Shown here: positions 43,101 through 54,222 of the stretch, in pieces | Layout: each line of letters opens with the position of its first letter | Position numbering within the stretch: position 1 is the stretch's first letter | Source of the DNA: Flectonema sp. DT1601 | Lineage: Eukaryota; Euglenozoa; Diplonemea; Diplonemida; Diplonemidae | DNA length: 64,000 nucleotides | Reading direction: 5' to 3' | Assembly: GCA_964019425.1 (NCBI GenBank) | Contig: OZ025795.1 | Span: forward strand, 872,001 to 936,000 | Position numbers and translations under genes: made by a program | Notes under the pieces: model-generated | The model's input: only the letters and a program-made list of their open reading frames with translations | Database searches by the model: none | What the model was told of the DNA's origin: nothing

Positions 43101-44073
43101 TGAAGTAGTCGGGTTTGTAAATCTTGTTGAGCCTTAAAACTTAAGTCAATCAGATTCTTATCATCTGAAAGGTGCATGTGACTCAAATCTAAAGCATCAT
43201 CATTACCAGTTGGATTTGTTCCGAAAGGAGGAGGAGTTCCTTGTTTGCCAATACTATTCAAGCCAGTAATGCTCATGTTCGTTCTCATATTTCCTAGCTG
43301 CTGCGGATTTTGTAACCCTACTTGATGCGGCATTACAGTAGTCACCGGAGTTGGAGTCTTTATATTTCCAACAGCAGTATTGCTACCAGACGATGTACCT
43401 GAACCAGAAGCACCGTTTGCATTATTTCTATTTTTTGATGATTTTGAGGGACTGCCATGTTTTGGTACCAATGTCGGATGCACCTTCGGACTCCCCACAG
43501 ATATATGCCTTGCTCCTATACTACCTGATCCATTACTTAATGTTGTTGGAGGTACTTGTTTATTCCGCTGTTGAGGAACAGGTTGAGGAGTGTTGTTGTT
43601 ATGTTTGGTAGGTGTTGGTGCAGTAAATTCTCCTTCACCACTGCGAAAGCTCTGCAGTAAGTGACCACCTTGCCAGGTACCTTGTTTGTCAATCACAAGA
43701 GGAGATGAATTTGAGGGAGCACCCGAAGAAGAGTTTTTACCATGGTGATTAGGTTGGGAATGGTATGTTGGAACAACGTGTGTCTTTTCTGTACGCTGTT
43801 GCGGTTTTGAATTTGCTCCAAATGTTGTTGGCTGATAAGAAGAACTTGAGGCTGCCTCATCTCTGGTGTCAGCTGTACCAAAAAGGTCTCTGCTAAACTG
43901 CATCTTCTTACTGGTCCACATCTGACCAGACGGTGCACTTACAGTTGCCAAGTCAATAGGTGTGTATGGAACTTTCTTAGATCCCTGCCATCTTTCCTTC
44001 TTTTGCTTTCCTTCACTCTCCGAAGCCAACTTCCCAACAGAAGGCAGCGAGGCTGCCTCCGTCTCAGGTTCTG
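40140..44073 (-). CDS. DUF789-like protein with Gln/Asn, Ser and His-rich regions, at least five exons
   Basis: Exons (minus): 44073-42097, 42032-41489, 41215-40951, 40874-40140; introns 64, 273 and 76 nt, all with donor gtatgt. Phases match (…SLSHHSW-KMSSSDL…; …APSTVV-KPVPSEH…). The first coding exon with the ATG is unresolved: the 44073 boundary needs one base from upstream (candidates within 44100-44360). The placed exons give about 1,173 aa. About 1-600 is disordered, Ser/Asn/Gln-rich, and ends in a roughly 65-residue His tract. The exon at 42032-41489 holds TRFFATITPSLSLSV, then LRDLWRFYDSPS and FAPHLSGFQLF, matching DUF789 of plants. After a 33-bp repeat and an acidic linker the C-terminus has PMVARIPIFGFIPYKL. 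Role unknown. Confidence 0.75.
41031..41116 (-). repeat. 33-bp in-frame tandem repeat in coding exon
   Basis: Three near-identical 33-bp units encode AVVKSDPKTSP three times inside the exon 41215-40951. In frame, so protein length changes without frameshift. Confidence 0.85.
42097..42300 (-). repeat. His-codon tract (CAT/CAC) ending at a donor site
   Basis: Plus-strand ATG/GTG triplet repeat. On the coding strand about 65 residues, more than two thirds His, with runs of up to fourteen. It ends one Ala codon before the gtatgt donor. Confidence 0.9.
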
Positions 44074-44526
44074 CTGAAGGAAATAACAAATATAAACAAA
44101 CAAAAACACCTAACACAATAGACTATTAACACTTGACTTAATACAGCAACAGATATCCTGACAGGGGATCCCCGCCTCTGAACTGTCACATAATAATTTC
44201 CACTGATAAGACATCACTAGAATTGAGGTAAGAGTAAAGACAAGGCATGATATGATGTGGTAAAACTCTCGTCTGCGTCAATCCAGAGCCAACGAATCAT
44301 TAGTTTTTTTATTTTTTTCTTTTTATATTTTATTACACCGACCCATCCAAATTAGTTATGTCTGTAAACAAATATATAAAAAAAGGAAAAAAGAATCGAC
44401 AAACACCATTTGTTCAAAACGATTTGCCTCTTTTCGTAATGCTACAACAGTGCGACTCAAAAACCCCTGAAAGGTTTTAACATTCAAAGTATAAAACATA
44501 GTCCGAAACCTATAGCGATATGAATC
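44074..44526. other. CstF64 3' end to DUF789-like gene 5' region
   Basis: Contains a strong minus-strand acceptor (tttatatatttgtttacag, about 44360) and several short ATG frames (for example MIRWLWIDADES and MSYQWKLLCDSS) that could include the missing first coding exon. Donor choice is not decidable by eye. Confidence 0.4.
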
Positions 44527-45462
44527 TTATACTTTGATGTACTTACTTGGGTTCTTTTGGACTAGTAGTTTAATAGCTCTGATTTGCTCTCGTTCAGACT
44601 CTTGGAGTGCTGCCATTGTGGTGTCGTCAAGACGGAGGAGAGTTCGGATTTCGTCTGCCGACATTTCTAACAACTCTTTCTCCTGTTGGGGGTTTTTATT
44701 TTATGTGTTAGAATTGGGTTAAGATTGCTTTGAGCAAGGGTTACAAAAGACACATACCACTTCACTACCAACATCAGATTTTTGCCTCTTCAAATCACCA
44801 GCACCAACCGATGCGCTTCTTTTGTAGGCAGCTGACTGACTGCGTTCTCGTGTTCTCTGGCGAGTTGTAGATTCTCGTTTCTTTGTTTCTTCAGGTTCAT
44901 AATGTATAACACCCATATAATAAAAGATATGTAGAATGGCCATTGAAAGCTGCGGATTCGATTTGAGAATTTGACGAGCAGTCGTCTCCTGAGTTAGAAC
45001 GAGTTGCTTCATCTGTTCCATTGCTTCATATACTTCTGATAAGGATAATTTCTTTAAAGCTTCTGCAATGGGAGAAGAAGACTCTAAATCCATGTGGGGA
45101 ACCTCCTTCTCTGCGACTATTTGTTGCTGAACCATCTTTTCAGTAGTCGACTGACTGTCATAACCTTTCACTACGAGAAATATTCCATTCACATTTCTCG
45201 CTGGCAAGTTCCGAATAGCTGCTTCCCTACTCGCAGCGTCTTCATATTCACAAAAAGCCTGTCCAATGTGTCTCTGTTTCTCACCCTGTCTACTCTGTTT
45301 TGCACTATAAATAAACTGAAGTTCTTTAACAGGTCCGACTTCTTCAAGAATTGGTCTTAAAGTTATCTCATCCATGTATTCGGGTATATTAGATACAGAG
45401 ACTTTATGAGCAGGGTTACCACGATCCTTGTTCCTGGATCTACGATATGTGTTTTCAGCCAT
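44527..45462 (-). CDS. CSTF2: Cleavage stimulation factor 64-kDa subunit (CstF64/Rna15), compact form, two exons
   Basis: Exons (minus): 45462-44758 and 44682-44527, intron 75 nt (gtatgt...ccaacag), phase 0; 286 aa. An N-terminal RRM (VSVSNIPEYMDEITLRPILE, then GQAFCEYED as RNP1) is followed by the CstF hinge (about 125-190, MEQMKQLVLTQETTARQIL then NPQLSMAIL) and, after a basic linker, the conserved C-terminal helical domain (LEMSADEIRTLLRL, then EREQIRAIKLLV) that binds Pcf11 and related factors. It recognises the G/U-rich element in pre-mRNA 3'-end formation. It is shorter than metazoan CstF64 because the Gly/Pro-rich linker is missing. Acceptor atcaatccttcacatcag ends 30 nt before ATG. 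Confidence 0.92.
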
Positions 45463-45924
45463 TTTATTTATTTATTTGTTTTATGTATTTACCTGATGTG
45501 AAGGATTGATGAGATTAATAAAAACATATCATACACTTAGTGACTAATTAAGGAAAGAAAAAGTCGATGTGTAAATATAACTGTACTTTTAATAATGAGG
45601 AGAAGGAGGGTTTTTCAGGATCTGCTGTCTCTCTCTCTTTCAAAGGGACCGTAACCACAACTACTACTTGTGGATAGCGTATCATTACCTGAATGGTGAG
45701 ATGCTATTTAATTATGAGAGGCGAATCTTTTAGCATCTTGTTTCTGAATTAAATAATTTGAAAGGAACTGTAAAGAGGACTTTTTAACCCTCTTTTTAAA
45801 AGTTCTTCGCATCTTTCCATCACACTGGAGTGTTCGCTATCAGTCTCCGGGAGATATTTAGCCTTAGCAGAGGGAAACCTCAGCATTTTCAAACTAGAAC
45901 ATAGCGTAGCGTCACCCGAATGAA
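45463..45924. other. Intergenic, 460 bp
   Basis: Leader of CstF64 and 3' region of the large LRR gene. A CT-rich patch at 45626-45641. No gene seen. Confidence 0.5.
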
Positions 45925-48900
45925 TTATTCAGTTGAAATGTTATTTATGATAATATTAACATTACTGGTCTGCTCAAGTTTTTCAGCATCTTCCCTTTTA
46001 ATTGAATTATTTGAAGGAATTATAAAAATGTTATTTATGGAGCGATTGTTGTTGTTTAGGTCTTCCTGAAGACACCGAAGAGAACTATCAGTGAAATTAT
46101 TTTCTGTGAGATCGAGGGTTTTTAACACATCATTTGTAGATAATATTGGGATCACGTATTCGATGAAGTCGGAATCTGAGAATCGACAAGCTTGTAAAAC
46201 GACAGTCAAAAGAGATGTAGAAAATTTTATAGCTGAAAAAATATTCCTAGCGTCGTCAGGGTTGGTCACAGGAGTGTCAGACATTGTAAATTTTTTCAAA
46301 ACAACGGTAGCTCTGATGTATTGAGAAATAGCATTCCAATTTGAAACGCTATTCCTGGACAAGTCTAAGTGTGTAATGTTTGTGTTAGATTCCAAAATCA
46401 ACATCATCCCAGGGAGGGTGTTTTGATCATCTAACATGCCACCAGCAGCCTTTGCCGAAAGATCTAATTTTGTAAGTGTCGGTTCATTTCTGATCATTCT
46501 TATAAATGAATCCTTCAGAGTAAGAAGTTTATTATTAGCGAGGAGCAAGAGATGGATTTCTGTTTGCTTTCTCAATGAGATTTCTTCATTTCCGTTAACA
46601 GTTACAACTCTAACGTCATCGTTTGTTGTTAACATTTTTACTATTTGAGTCGCAGTAGAATTCGAAACGTTGTTGTAATCTAAATTAAGATTATTAATCT
46701 TAAGAGAGTCAGGGGTTTCTGTTGTTGTGTTTTTTTTTTTTTTGTTTGTTTGTTTTCTATTTACTCACAAGACTAAGCGGGAAAGAAAATTCTCATACTA
46801 TTAGAAACGTTTAGGAGACTGACGAGAAGAAACGCTCCATCATCACAGATGAAGTTATGGGATAAATCAAGATGCGTCAAACATTGATATCTCGGTAACG
46901 TCTCCAACACCAACGATGAGATCCCCTTCGATGTTATTTTATTATGAGAGAGGTCTACAGTGTGAACTCCTAAGTTGCTCTTTATATTTTGACTTAATAA
47001 AGTAAGAGATTCATCAGTTGCTTTATCTAACTCTGATTCAATACCTGATATGCTAACTACTGAAGTGTTGCCTCCTTTTTGCCATGATACGATGTAGTTT
47101 TTAAGTGAAGGTGGATGATTATTGCATGCCAGTAGAATGTTTAATTCAGATGTGATGTGATGTGCATCCCACGGATTTGAAGATATGTTTATGTCGTGAG
47201 TTGTAGAACATGTTTCCAGAGCTAATCTGAATATTGCGATTCCCGCATTTGATATTTTATTGTCTTCAAGGTTCAAACTGATAATTCTATTTTGTAATAA
47301 TAGTTCAGCAAGAGCAACAGCTCCTTTATCTGTAATGTAGTTGTGAGATAAATCAATGCTTGTTATCGATGCAAAGTCTTTTTCTGATAATAATTCCAAC
47401 AACACCTCCGCCGTAGCATCTGAATGAGCATCATCACAATCCACTCCCGTTAATGATAAATGTTTGATTTGGTTTAATTGAGAATTCTGCCTCACATTAT
47501 GCAATGCTTTCTTAAGTTGAGGAGGACAACTATTAATTGCTAAGATTGTATTTAATTTTTTTAAATGTCTTTCAGACATTGCAATCGGATTTCCGCTGAG
47601 ATCAATAGATTTCAGGGTACTGCAACCGTCAATTTGAAGTGAATTGCAGAATGTTTCAGCGACAACTGGATTTTTTATTTTATTATTTTGAAGAGAGAGA
47701 GTCTCCAGTCCTTGATTAGATTTCATAGCCGTCGCGATTATAATAGCGATGTCGTCATCGATGTCACAGTTGTCGAGTAATAGTGTTTGTATTGTTAACG
47801 AGGTTTCGAGTAACTTTGAAAATTTTGATAAAATTTCACAAAGTTTTTGTTTTTCTTGATCTAAGAACCTAAATCCCGACAAATTCACCAACCTAACCTG
47901 CGTATTACCCGGCAACGCTGACACCACTATCTCCACGCACTTCGCATCAATCACAACACCTTTTTTCATGAAATCTATTTCTGAAACTGATGCTTCATTC
48001 GTCTGAATTGCTGGAAGCTGTTTCTTTAAATAAATGTTATCATTAATTAGAGCGAATGACACTTCTTTTAAAAGCTCTGGTGTGGCTCCCGGATTCCCTT
48101 CCAAATTCATGACCAACACCGAAATATTTTCGGCTAAGGAATCGATAAGTGAAGCAATTCCTCTACCGTTTATTTTATTGTATGACAGGTTTAGTGTTTG
48201 TAATGTAGAATTTATTTTAAGACTTGATGAAATTAGTCTGCATCCATGCATTGTGATAGAGTTATGAGATAAGTTGATATTAAGAAGAGAAAGTGGTTCA
48301 GATGAAATACATTGAGAGAATACAGCAGCGGACTCATCATCAATAATACTACCATGACTTAGGTTTATTGTTGTTATGTTTGAAATTCTCATGATGTCGA
48401 TAGCTATCAGCCTTGCTATGTAAAAATCACACCCTGATTCACATATATTATGCTCCTTGGCTATTTCTATTGGCTCAGTGTCGCTTTCGGCTATAGCTTT
48501 TCCACTGTTCCACATGTTTCCTCCACTTTTTTGAATTTCTTTTTTGTTTTTCCTTATCAATCTAATTTGTTGTTTCAATGCAGAATGTTTATTCAACGAA
48601 TTAGCTGTTAAAAGGCTCATCTTGTCATCACCTTTTAACTCTGACATTACGACGGTTGGGTAGGAGTCGATTAAAGACATAGTGTGTAAGATTACAGAGA
48701 GTCCATCACTGCCAAACTCATTGTCTGATAGCTGCAATGTTAAAACATCAGAAAGGCGAATCCCTTGAAGAAATCCAGCAAGATTTTCAATCCCATTGAA
48801 AAAACAGTTTGAAATATTCAGAATTTCAATTGGTTTATTTATTTTTTTAACACATTCTAATATAATAGGCAACGATGCATTAGTTATGAATGAGCTGCTT

Positions 48901-51131
48901 AGATTGATTTCCGAAATAAAACCAACTTCCCCATGTTTAGAAACACAACAATCCAACGCACGTGATAAGTAACTTAAATATTGATTTGTTAGAGTATTAT
49001 AAACTATTTTACAGATAGAATTATTTTCAATCTCTGATAATAATAATTTTAGATCATCTGGTGACTTGTTGAAGTCTAGATGACTATTCACAACATCAAT
49101 AAGTTCTGAACAACAGTTGGAGTTATTTGAGATGTCAATATTTACAAGGTCACGTCTTTTTCCCAAAATGTCAATAATTTTTTTAACAGTGACATCCGTA
49201 ATGTCAATATTGGAAGCTATAAGTTCAGATATATGAGGGACTGTTTCTATCATGGATAGCACAGGATCGATTCCCTCATCTTGAACTGGAATTCCACTGA
49301 TATCAATACCTGTTATAGCATCCATCTCTGAGAGGATACCACATAGTAATTCCATCGCCTTCGAAGATTCTGCAGAAGAGAATATAGTTGAGGGGTCGTG
49401 ACTCCATTCAGTCCATCTCACGGATTGTAAACTAAACCGTAAAATCCCACTGTGAAGACCTGATTCCCATGAATCTGTTGCAACAGATGCGAATGGAGGT
49501 GGATAAGAGTGAAGTCCACATAAAATATCGATCCGATCTTGAATTAGTTCCGGAATAGGACATCCTTGAGTTGAAAACCTTAACAATCTCTTAATCCGTT
49601 TACAACATTCATACAAAGACTGTCCACAATCATTAAGATAATTATCTCTAACATCAATTGAAGTAATGCTATGGTGACTTTCAATGATTTCTATAATGCA
49701 ATTACCAGGATGGGTACCATGCTCACACTCATGAGCATTACTTGGACTCCACTTCAGATTCCGCAATCCAAGATGAGTTAATGAAGCAACATTAGGTGAT
49801 GTGTCACTACTAAGATAGTTCTTGATTTGTTTTAGATCTGCGTACGTTAGTTTATTATTGCTCAAGTCAAGTGATGTTACTGTCGTATTTTCTTTTAACG
49901 CCTCTAACAGCAGTAGTAGTGCCGCAGAAGACAACAGTCCAGTGTCTTCTATTACAGAGCAATTCACTGTAGTAATGGTATCACAATTCCTGTGTAAAAG
50001 TGGCATTATTCGTACGAAGTATTCAGGTGCTCTGTCGCTTGCGAGTCTGTTTTTTAAATGATTTATGCTATCTGGATCGACATGGCAGTCAGTGACATCG
50101 AACACGTGTAGTTTTGGATTTACGTACTGAGCTTTAGCAAATGCTTGTCCGCAATCAAAAAAGTCATTTCCTTTGAGTCTTAGAACCTGAAGAGATTCGT
50201 TACTGCTGACCATTGCTGCAACTAACAGTCCGAATTTCTTTCCTGAAATACCTGCATCACACAGGGATAGTTCAGTGATAGTTGTATTACTGTGAGGAGG
50301 TGTGAGTGTCTTGAAAATAAGACCGAATCCTTCTTCATTTGATCCAGATACCCTACAGTAATCAAAATTGATTATTCTCAACACACGATCAACTAATAAG
50401 TACTCTGTAACAGCTTTAATCCCAAGTGGTGTTAATCTCGCATGATGAAGACAGAGTTCTACAATTTGTAAATTTAAAGACGATTGCTTTATTGGTTCAT
50501 TAAAATTAAATTTTGAAACTTTATCACCAATCAGAGCAGATATTAACAAAAACAGAGTATCATCATTATAATTAAACGCGTGATGTTCCGTAAGTATAAT
50601 TGAACGTAGGCTTGGATCGGACTTTCTTATCCTTGATAGGATCGATTTTAGTATTAATGGCTGACCATTTTCAATGAGTTTCCAGTACAAATCAACATTA
50701 GTATCGTGGTCTTCAAGACATTTTGTATTATTTATAGTAACTTTTGTTAGACTGTTGTTGTCACTATCAAGAGCGTCAAGCAATGGTTTTATGGTTGTGA
50801 TAGATGTTTTTGAAACTGAAATGTGATCGATGATTTCATTGCGACGAAGAACATTCGCTATCGTTGAAAGACTTTCATCTCCAAAGCTGCTGTGTCCTTG
50901 AAATTCTAATTTCTTTATTCTTTTCGTGTCAGCTGTGTTTTCAGATAACCTACTCGCAACCCATTGAAAACATTCTTTATCAAGTTCTTGAATAATTCCA
51001 TTACCATAGATGTCAGCTTGTCCTCCAAAACCTAAATTTAGTATTCCGTTTTCTGAATTTATAGCGGCCTTGAAATTCATATCAACCACCGAACGCCACC
51101 ATGTTTCTTCACTTTCATTATCCGCCATCAT
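45925..51131 (-). CDS. Giant RI-type leucine-rich repeat protein, two exons (1,708 aa)
   Basis: Exons (minus): 51131-46799 and 46718-45925, intron 80 nt (gtatga...caacaacag), phase 1; total closes to 1,708 aa. The join restores LRR periodicity: LLNVSN-KTPDSLKINNLNLD. Without the join the downstream part would look like a separate 236-aa gene. Repeats of about 28 residues (LTSLDLSNNKLTYADLKQI; LQTLNLSYNKINGRGIASL) resemble the ribonuclease-inhibitor/tropomodulin/NLRC class. There is no NACHT, kinase, signal peptide or membrane helix, so it is a cytosolic scaffold by appearance. The start has two ATGs in tandem codons. LRR blocks occur throughout, separated by divergent stretches. Confidence 0.88.
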
Positions 51132-51550
51132 TAGTTATGTTCTTAAGTTACTACTATTCAGCTTTAACTATGACACATTGTGAGAAGGTTTTATTTTTCT
51201 TCCTGGGGGAAAAATAAGAAATTGATTAAATAATTTGCTGGATGATCAACAGCCTCTCATCCAAACATATGGAACCAACTTAGTTGCCCTGGAAAGGGTC
51301 AAGCAAGTACAAAATAAATAAACTGAAATAAATACGAAAGGAGAAGGAAAAAAAAAAAGAAAAAGAAATGGCGTAATATAACATAGTAAAAACCAAGCTT
51401 GTAGAAAAGCGCCAGTGGCGGTAGCAGACGCAAGAGAGGAAACAACTGAAGGGAGAATCGCCTTCCTCCTTTATTTTTAGTGACTGGCTCAAACGCAGGA
51501 GTCCCAAGTCATGTAAGGAAGGGGTATCAAGATATCTATGTGTGTGTGTG
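51132..51550. other. Intergenic, 420 bp
   Basis: Leader of the giant LRR gene and 3' region of the 104-aa gene; (GT)n at 51538-51550. A longer frame crossing this region on the minus strand is a shadow of the small spliced gene. Confidence 0.5.
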
Positions 51551-51932
51551 TTACTTCGCTTTAGAACTGCCTTTCTGCTTCCGCCGACATTTCTCATCAT
51601 AAAAACCTGCATCATGGTGCCATGCCTCGACAATATTCGTTCTTGATTCTTCGGTGGTTTTCTTTTTTTTCTTTGGGGATGATCGTTGTTTTTGTGGTGT
51701 CGTAACACCAAGATCACCAGTATCAGTTGTTAACGGAGTAGAGATGGCTTCCCATGATAAAGAACCGTAATCAGCGAATTGCGGGTTCGAGTCCGAGTCC
51801 AGTATGATTTCTGATTGCGTTTGTTACAATACTATACTCCTGATTTATTCATCCTACAGTAATAGACACAAACATACCATGAGGATCTCTTCTCGGTGGT
51901 ACCCGAGTTGACTGTAACGGCGGCAACGTCAT
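51551..51932 (-). CDS. Small two-exon basic protein (104 aa)
   Basis: Exons (minus): 51932-51878 (55 nt) and 51810-51551 (260 nt), intron 67 nt with donor gtatgt and acceptor cgcaatcag, phase 1; 104 aa. Support: a clean acceptor (ctttactagcacacag) 19 nt before the ATG, a canonical intron and protein-like composition. The sequence begins MTLPPLQSTRVPPRRDPHEI, has a Lys cluster (SPKKKKKTTEES) resembling a nuclear localisation signal, and ends AWHHDAGFYDEKCRRKQKGS. Family not recognised. A TATA-like stretch (tatatataaat) lies just before the ATG but within the presumed leader. Confidence 0.65.
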
Positions 51933-52057
51933 CTCGCCATTTATATATAGGCTGTGTGCTAGTAAAGTAGATGTAATGAATTTAATCAGAGTTACTTAGG
52001 AAAAAAAACTTCCGGGGTGTTCGCCTTAAAGCGTCACCCTTCTGTAGTACTATATTA

Positions 52058-52561
52058 CTAAGCACCAATTAACTCATAGGCATCGATAGAAGTTTGACCT
52101 CCTTGTTGAGTATAAAATAATAATTTCATTTCATTAAATAAATGAATGAACTCATCCGTTGGAAGGGATAGGTCAGGAGGTTGATGATAAGCTGATCCTG
52201 GATGTGTTTCCCATAATTTGGTATTACGAGTGATACGGATATCGACATAAGGATCCACTATTAAGTCTGAATCACATCTCTCACAATTAAAACTAAGAGG
52301 CATACTCTCTTCTATCAGATCGTTGTCAATATTATTTACAACTGAACACACCGGACAGTTTACTGTACCTCCTTCAGTCATTTCTACCGAACTGTTAGTA
52401 TTTTGTTTTTTAACATCATCTCCGTTACACCACTCCCATGGAACTTCTTTGCTATAACCATTGCAACTGCATCTACCGCTAGGTTTGTTTGGATAGACGT
52501 TCATAAAAACAGTTTTGCAGTTGAGACACCGAACGTCTTTCATAGTTTGTGGGTGATTCAT
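52058..52561 (-). CDS. Zinc-ribbon-type protein (167 aa)
   Basis: Intronless, 167 aa; acceptor ctttattcacag 31 nt before the ATG. Two Cys clusters: C12-x2-C15 with C31-x-C33, and C69-x2-C72 (NCPVCS) with C93-x2-C96 (NCERCD). They suggest one or two small zinc ribbons, as in RNA-polymerase, ribosome or ubiquitin-related proteins. The C-terminal 60 residues are without Cys. I cannot name the family. Confidence 0.75.
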   Translation of the reverse strand: MNHPQTMKDVRCLNCKTVFMNVYPNKPSGRCSCNGYSKEVPWEWCNGDDVKKQNTNSSVEMTEGGTVNCPVCSVVNNIDNDLIEESMPLSFNCERCDSDLIVDPYVDIRITRNTKLWETHPGSAYHQPPDLSLPTDEFIHLFNEMKLLFYTQQGGQTSIDAYELIGA

Positions 52562-53394
52562 TTTATTTTTTTAAATGACACCTTTAACCGTGCTGTGAAT
52601 AAAGGGAGAAACAGGTAGTCATAAAACTAATACACAACTCAGTCACATTCGATACTAAAACAGCAATCAGTAGCGTGCGAATGCTTTTGTTAAGAAAATA
52701 AAATGGGGGAAAGAGAGTTATTGTGTGAGTGAGAGGGGGAACGGCGGGAAAAAGAGACTGGTAAATAGAAATCCTATCTACAAGGCAGAAACTGATTCAA
52801 AATCAGCTTTTTCGAGAAGTAGAATTGCGGTGTAAACTCAGAGGAAACAGTCACCAAGACACTAGTAGAACTTAGCTACGATACGATGTATTCAGGCTCT
52901 AGGAAAGACAAGAGAAAAAGTTACTTAACTTTTCAAAAGACAGTACGAGCAAAAACATTCCGTGTTAATTTATCAAAGATATAGGAAGTGTAGATCACGA
53001 TGTAAAAAAAAAAGAAAAAAATGTAAAAAAACAAAAACCACAAAAAAAGAGATGCCCTCATAAGTTACGTACGGATATATAAAAACACAACACTCCTTTT
53101 AAAATAAACGGGTGCGATGAACAGAGCAGTTTTTTTTTTTTTTTTTTCTTGTTTTAAATTTTCTTTTAGCCACACTAAGCAATGATTCTTTAAATTTCTG
53201 GCCAGTCCCTAATTAATTTCAATCAAGTTCAATTCCCTCCGCAGACATATAAAACAAAAATGAAAAATGAAAAGAAACTGACTTCACGCCACATAAAGTA
53301 TTCAAGAGAAAAGAAAAAGAAAAAAAGTGCAAAATGATACGCTTGTGAGCGCAATGCTGGCAAGAAGTTTGCATTGAAAAAAGAAAAAAAGGGA

Positions 53395-53535
53395 ATTGGA
53401 ATTATCCTTTTAAACCATACAGAAAATAGTAATATAACACTCGTTGATGTTTTGTTTATGCAAGAAACCCCGTGAACCGACTTAAACTGATAAAGCTAAA
53501 GGAGGTTTACGAAATGCTTGTTAAATGCAAAAAAA
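53395..53535 (+). repeat. Dispersed repeat copy 3
   Basis: Shares accatacagaaaatagtaat, caagaaaccccgtgaaccga, actgataaagctaaaggagg and cttgttaaatgc with copies at 17785-18470 and 32270-32515; the middle block with tttcgacatt is missing here. Confidence 0.65.
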
Positions 53536-53971
53536 GAGGGGGAAAAAAGCGGGAAAATCTGATAAGAATAAATTGCATCATACAGAATAAGCAAGTTAAA
53601 GTTTTCATACATTTGCGATGTAGAAAAGAGTTATTTTCTCATCAGAAAATAGTTGTAAAAGAAAAAAAAGGGGGGTTGAAATATGGTAGTTGGTAGCAAC
53701 ATCATAACAGCCGGATTTGTAAAAACTATAAACCTTTTAAAAAAAAAAAGAACGTAGGGAAAAAAAAAATATCGTAGTTTTTTTTTTTTTTTTTCTTTTT
53801 AATTCCCCGCCCCCTAAGGGGGTGGTAAGGTTTTATTTAGTACAAAAGGACTGGAGACAAAAAAAACAGATAGAGGAATTTCCTTAGCATTCCTTTTATA
53901 AAAATAAAAAAAAAAGAAATTATTAATGTCGGAAAAAAAAACACTGCTAGCAATTCTTTTATTAGCTAGAA

Positions 53972-54004
53972 ATTTATCTGAGTAGTCTTTAAAAGTGTAA
54001 GCCA
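53972..54004 (+). repeat. Second copy of the intron-borne repeat core
   Basis: tatctgagtagtctttaaaa then gtgtaagcca, matching 37342-37377 apart from a seven-base gap, same orientation. Confidence 0.55.
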
Positions 54005-54222
54005 GATACAAGTTGCGATCGTGTGGGTAAAATAACCGACATAAAATAGGTATTTAGTTTTTTTTTCTTTTTTTTTCTGATTCTGTAATCGGTAGTTGAT
54101 TGAGTAACGAAGAGCAGTCAAAAACAAAAAAGGGCGGCTATTTAAGGCCGCATGAGCTTTATGATATTTTGACTCAATTCAAAAAAAAGAAAAAAAAAAT
54201 GTTCTACCATTGAAAAAAGCCT

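Larger units (their letters stand above)
52562..54222. other. Gene-free 1.66 kb with two dispersed repeats
   Basis: Contains dispersed repeat copy 3 (53395-53535) and the second copy of the intron-borne repeat core (53972-54004). A/T runs at 53126-53146 and 53780-53794. No gene or RNA recognised. Confidence 0.6.

Noticed and set aside
44074-44116. GTG start of the long DUF789-like frame
   Set aside because: A strong acceptor (ttatttccttcag) ends at 44074; the bases before it are intron, and no ATG lies in this stretch.
51280-51717. 145-codon minus frame
   Set aside because: Overlaps the small two-exon gene in a different frame and has low-complexity Phe/Ser composition.
51781-51803. tRNA or SINE suggested by gggttcgagtcc (B-box-like)
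   Set aside because: No T-stem pairing beyond two bases and no cloverleaf; the bases are coding in the small spliced gene.
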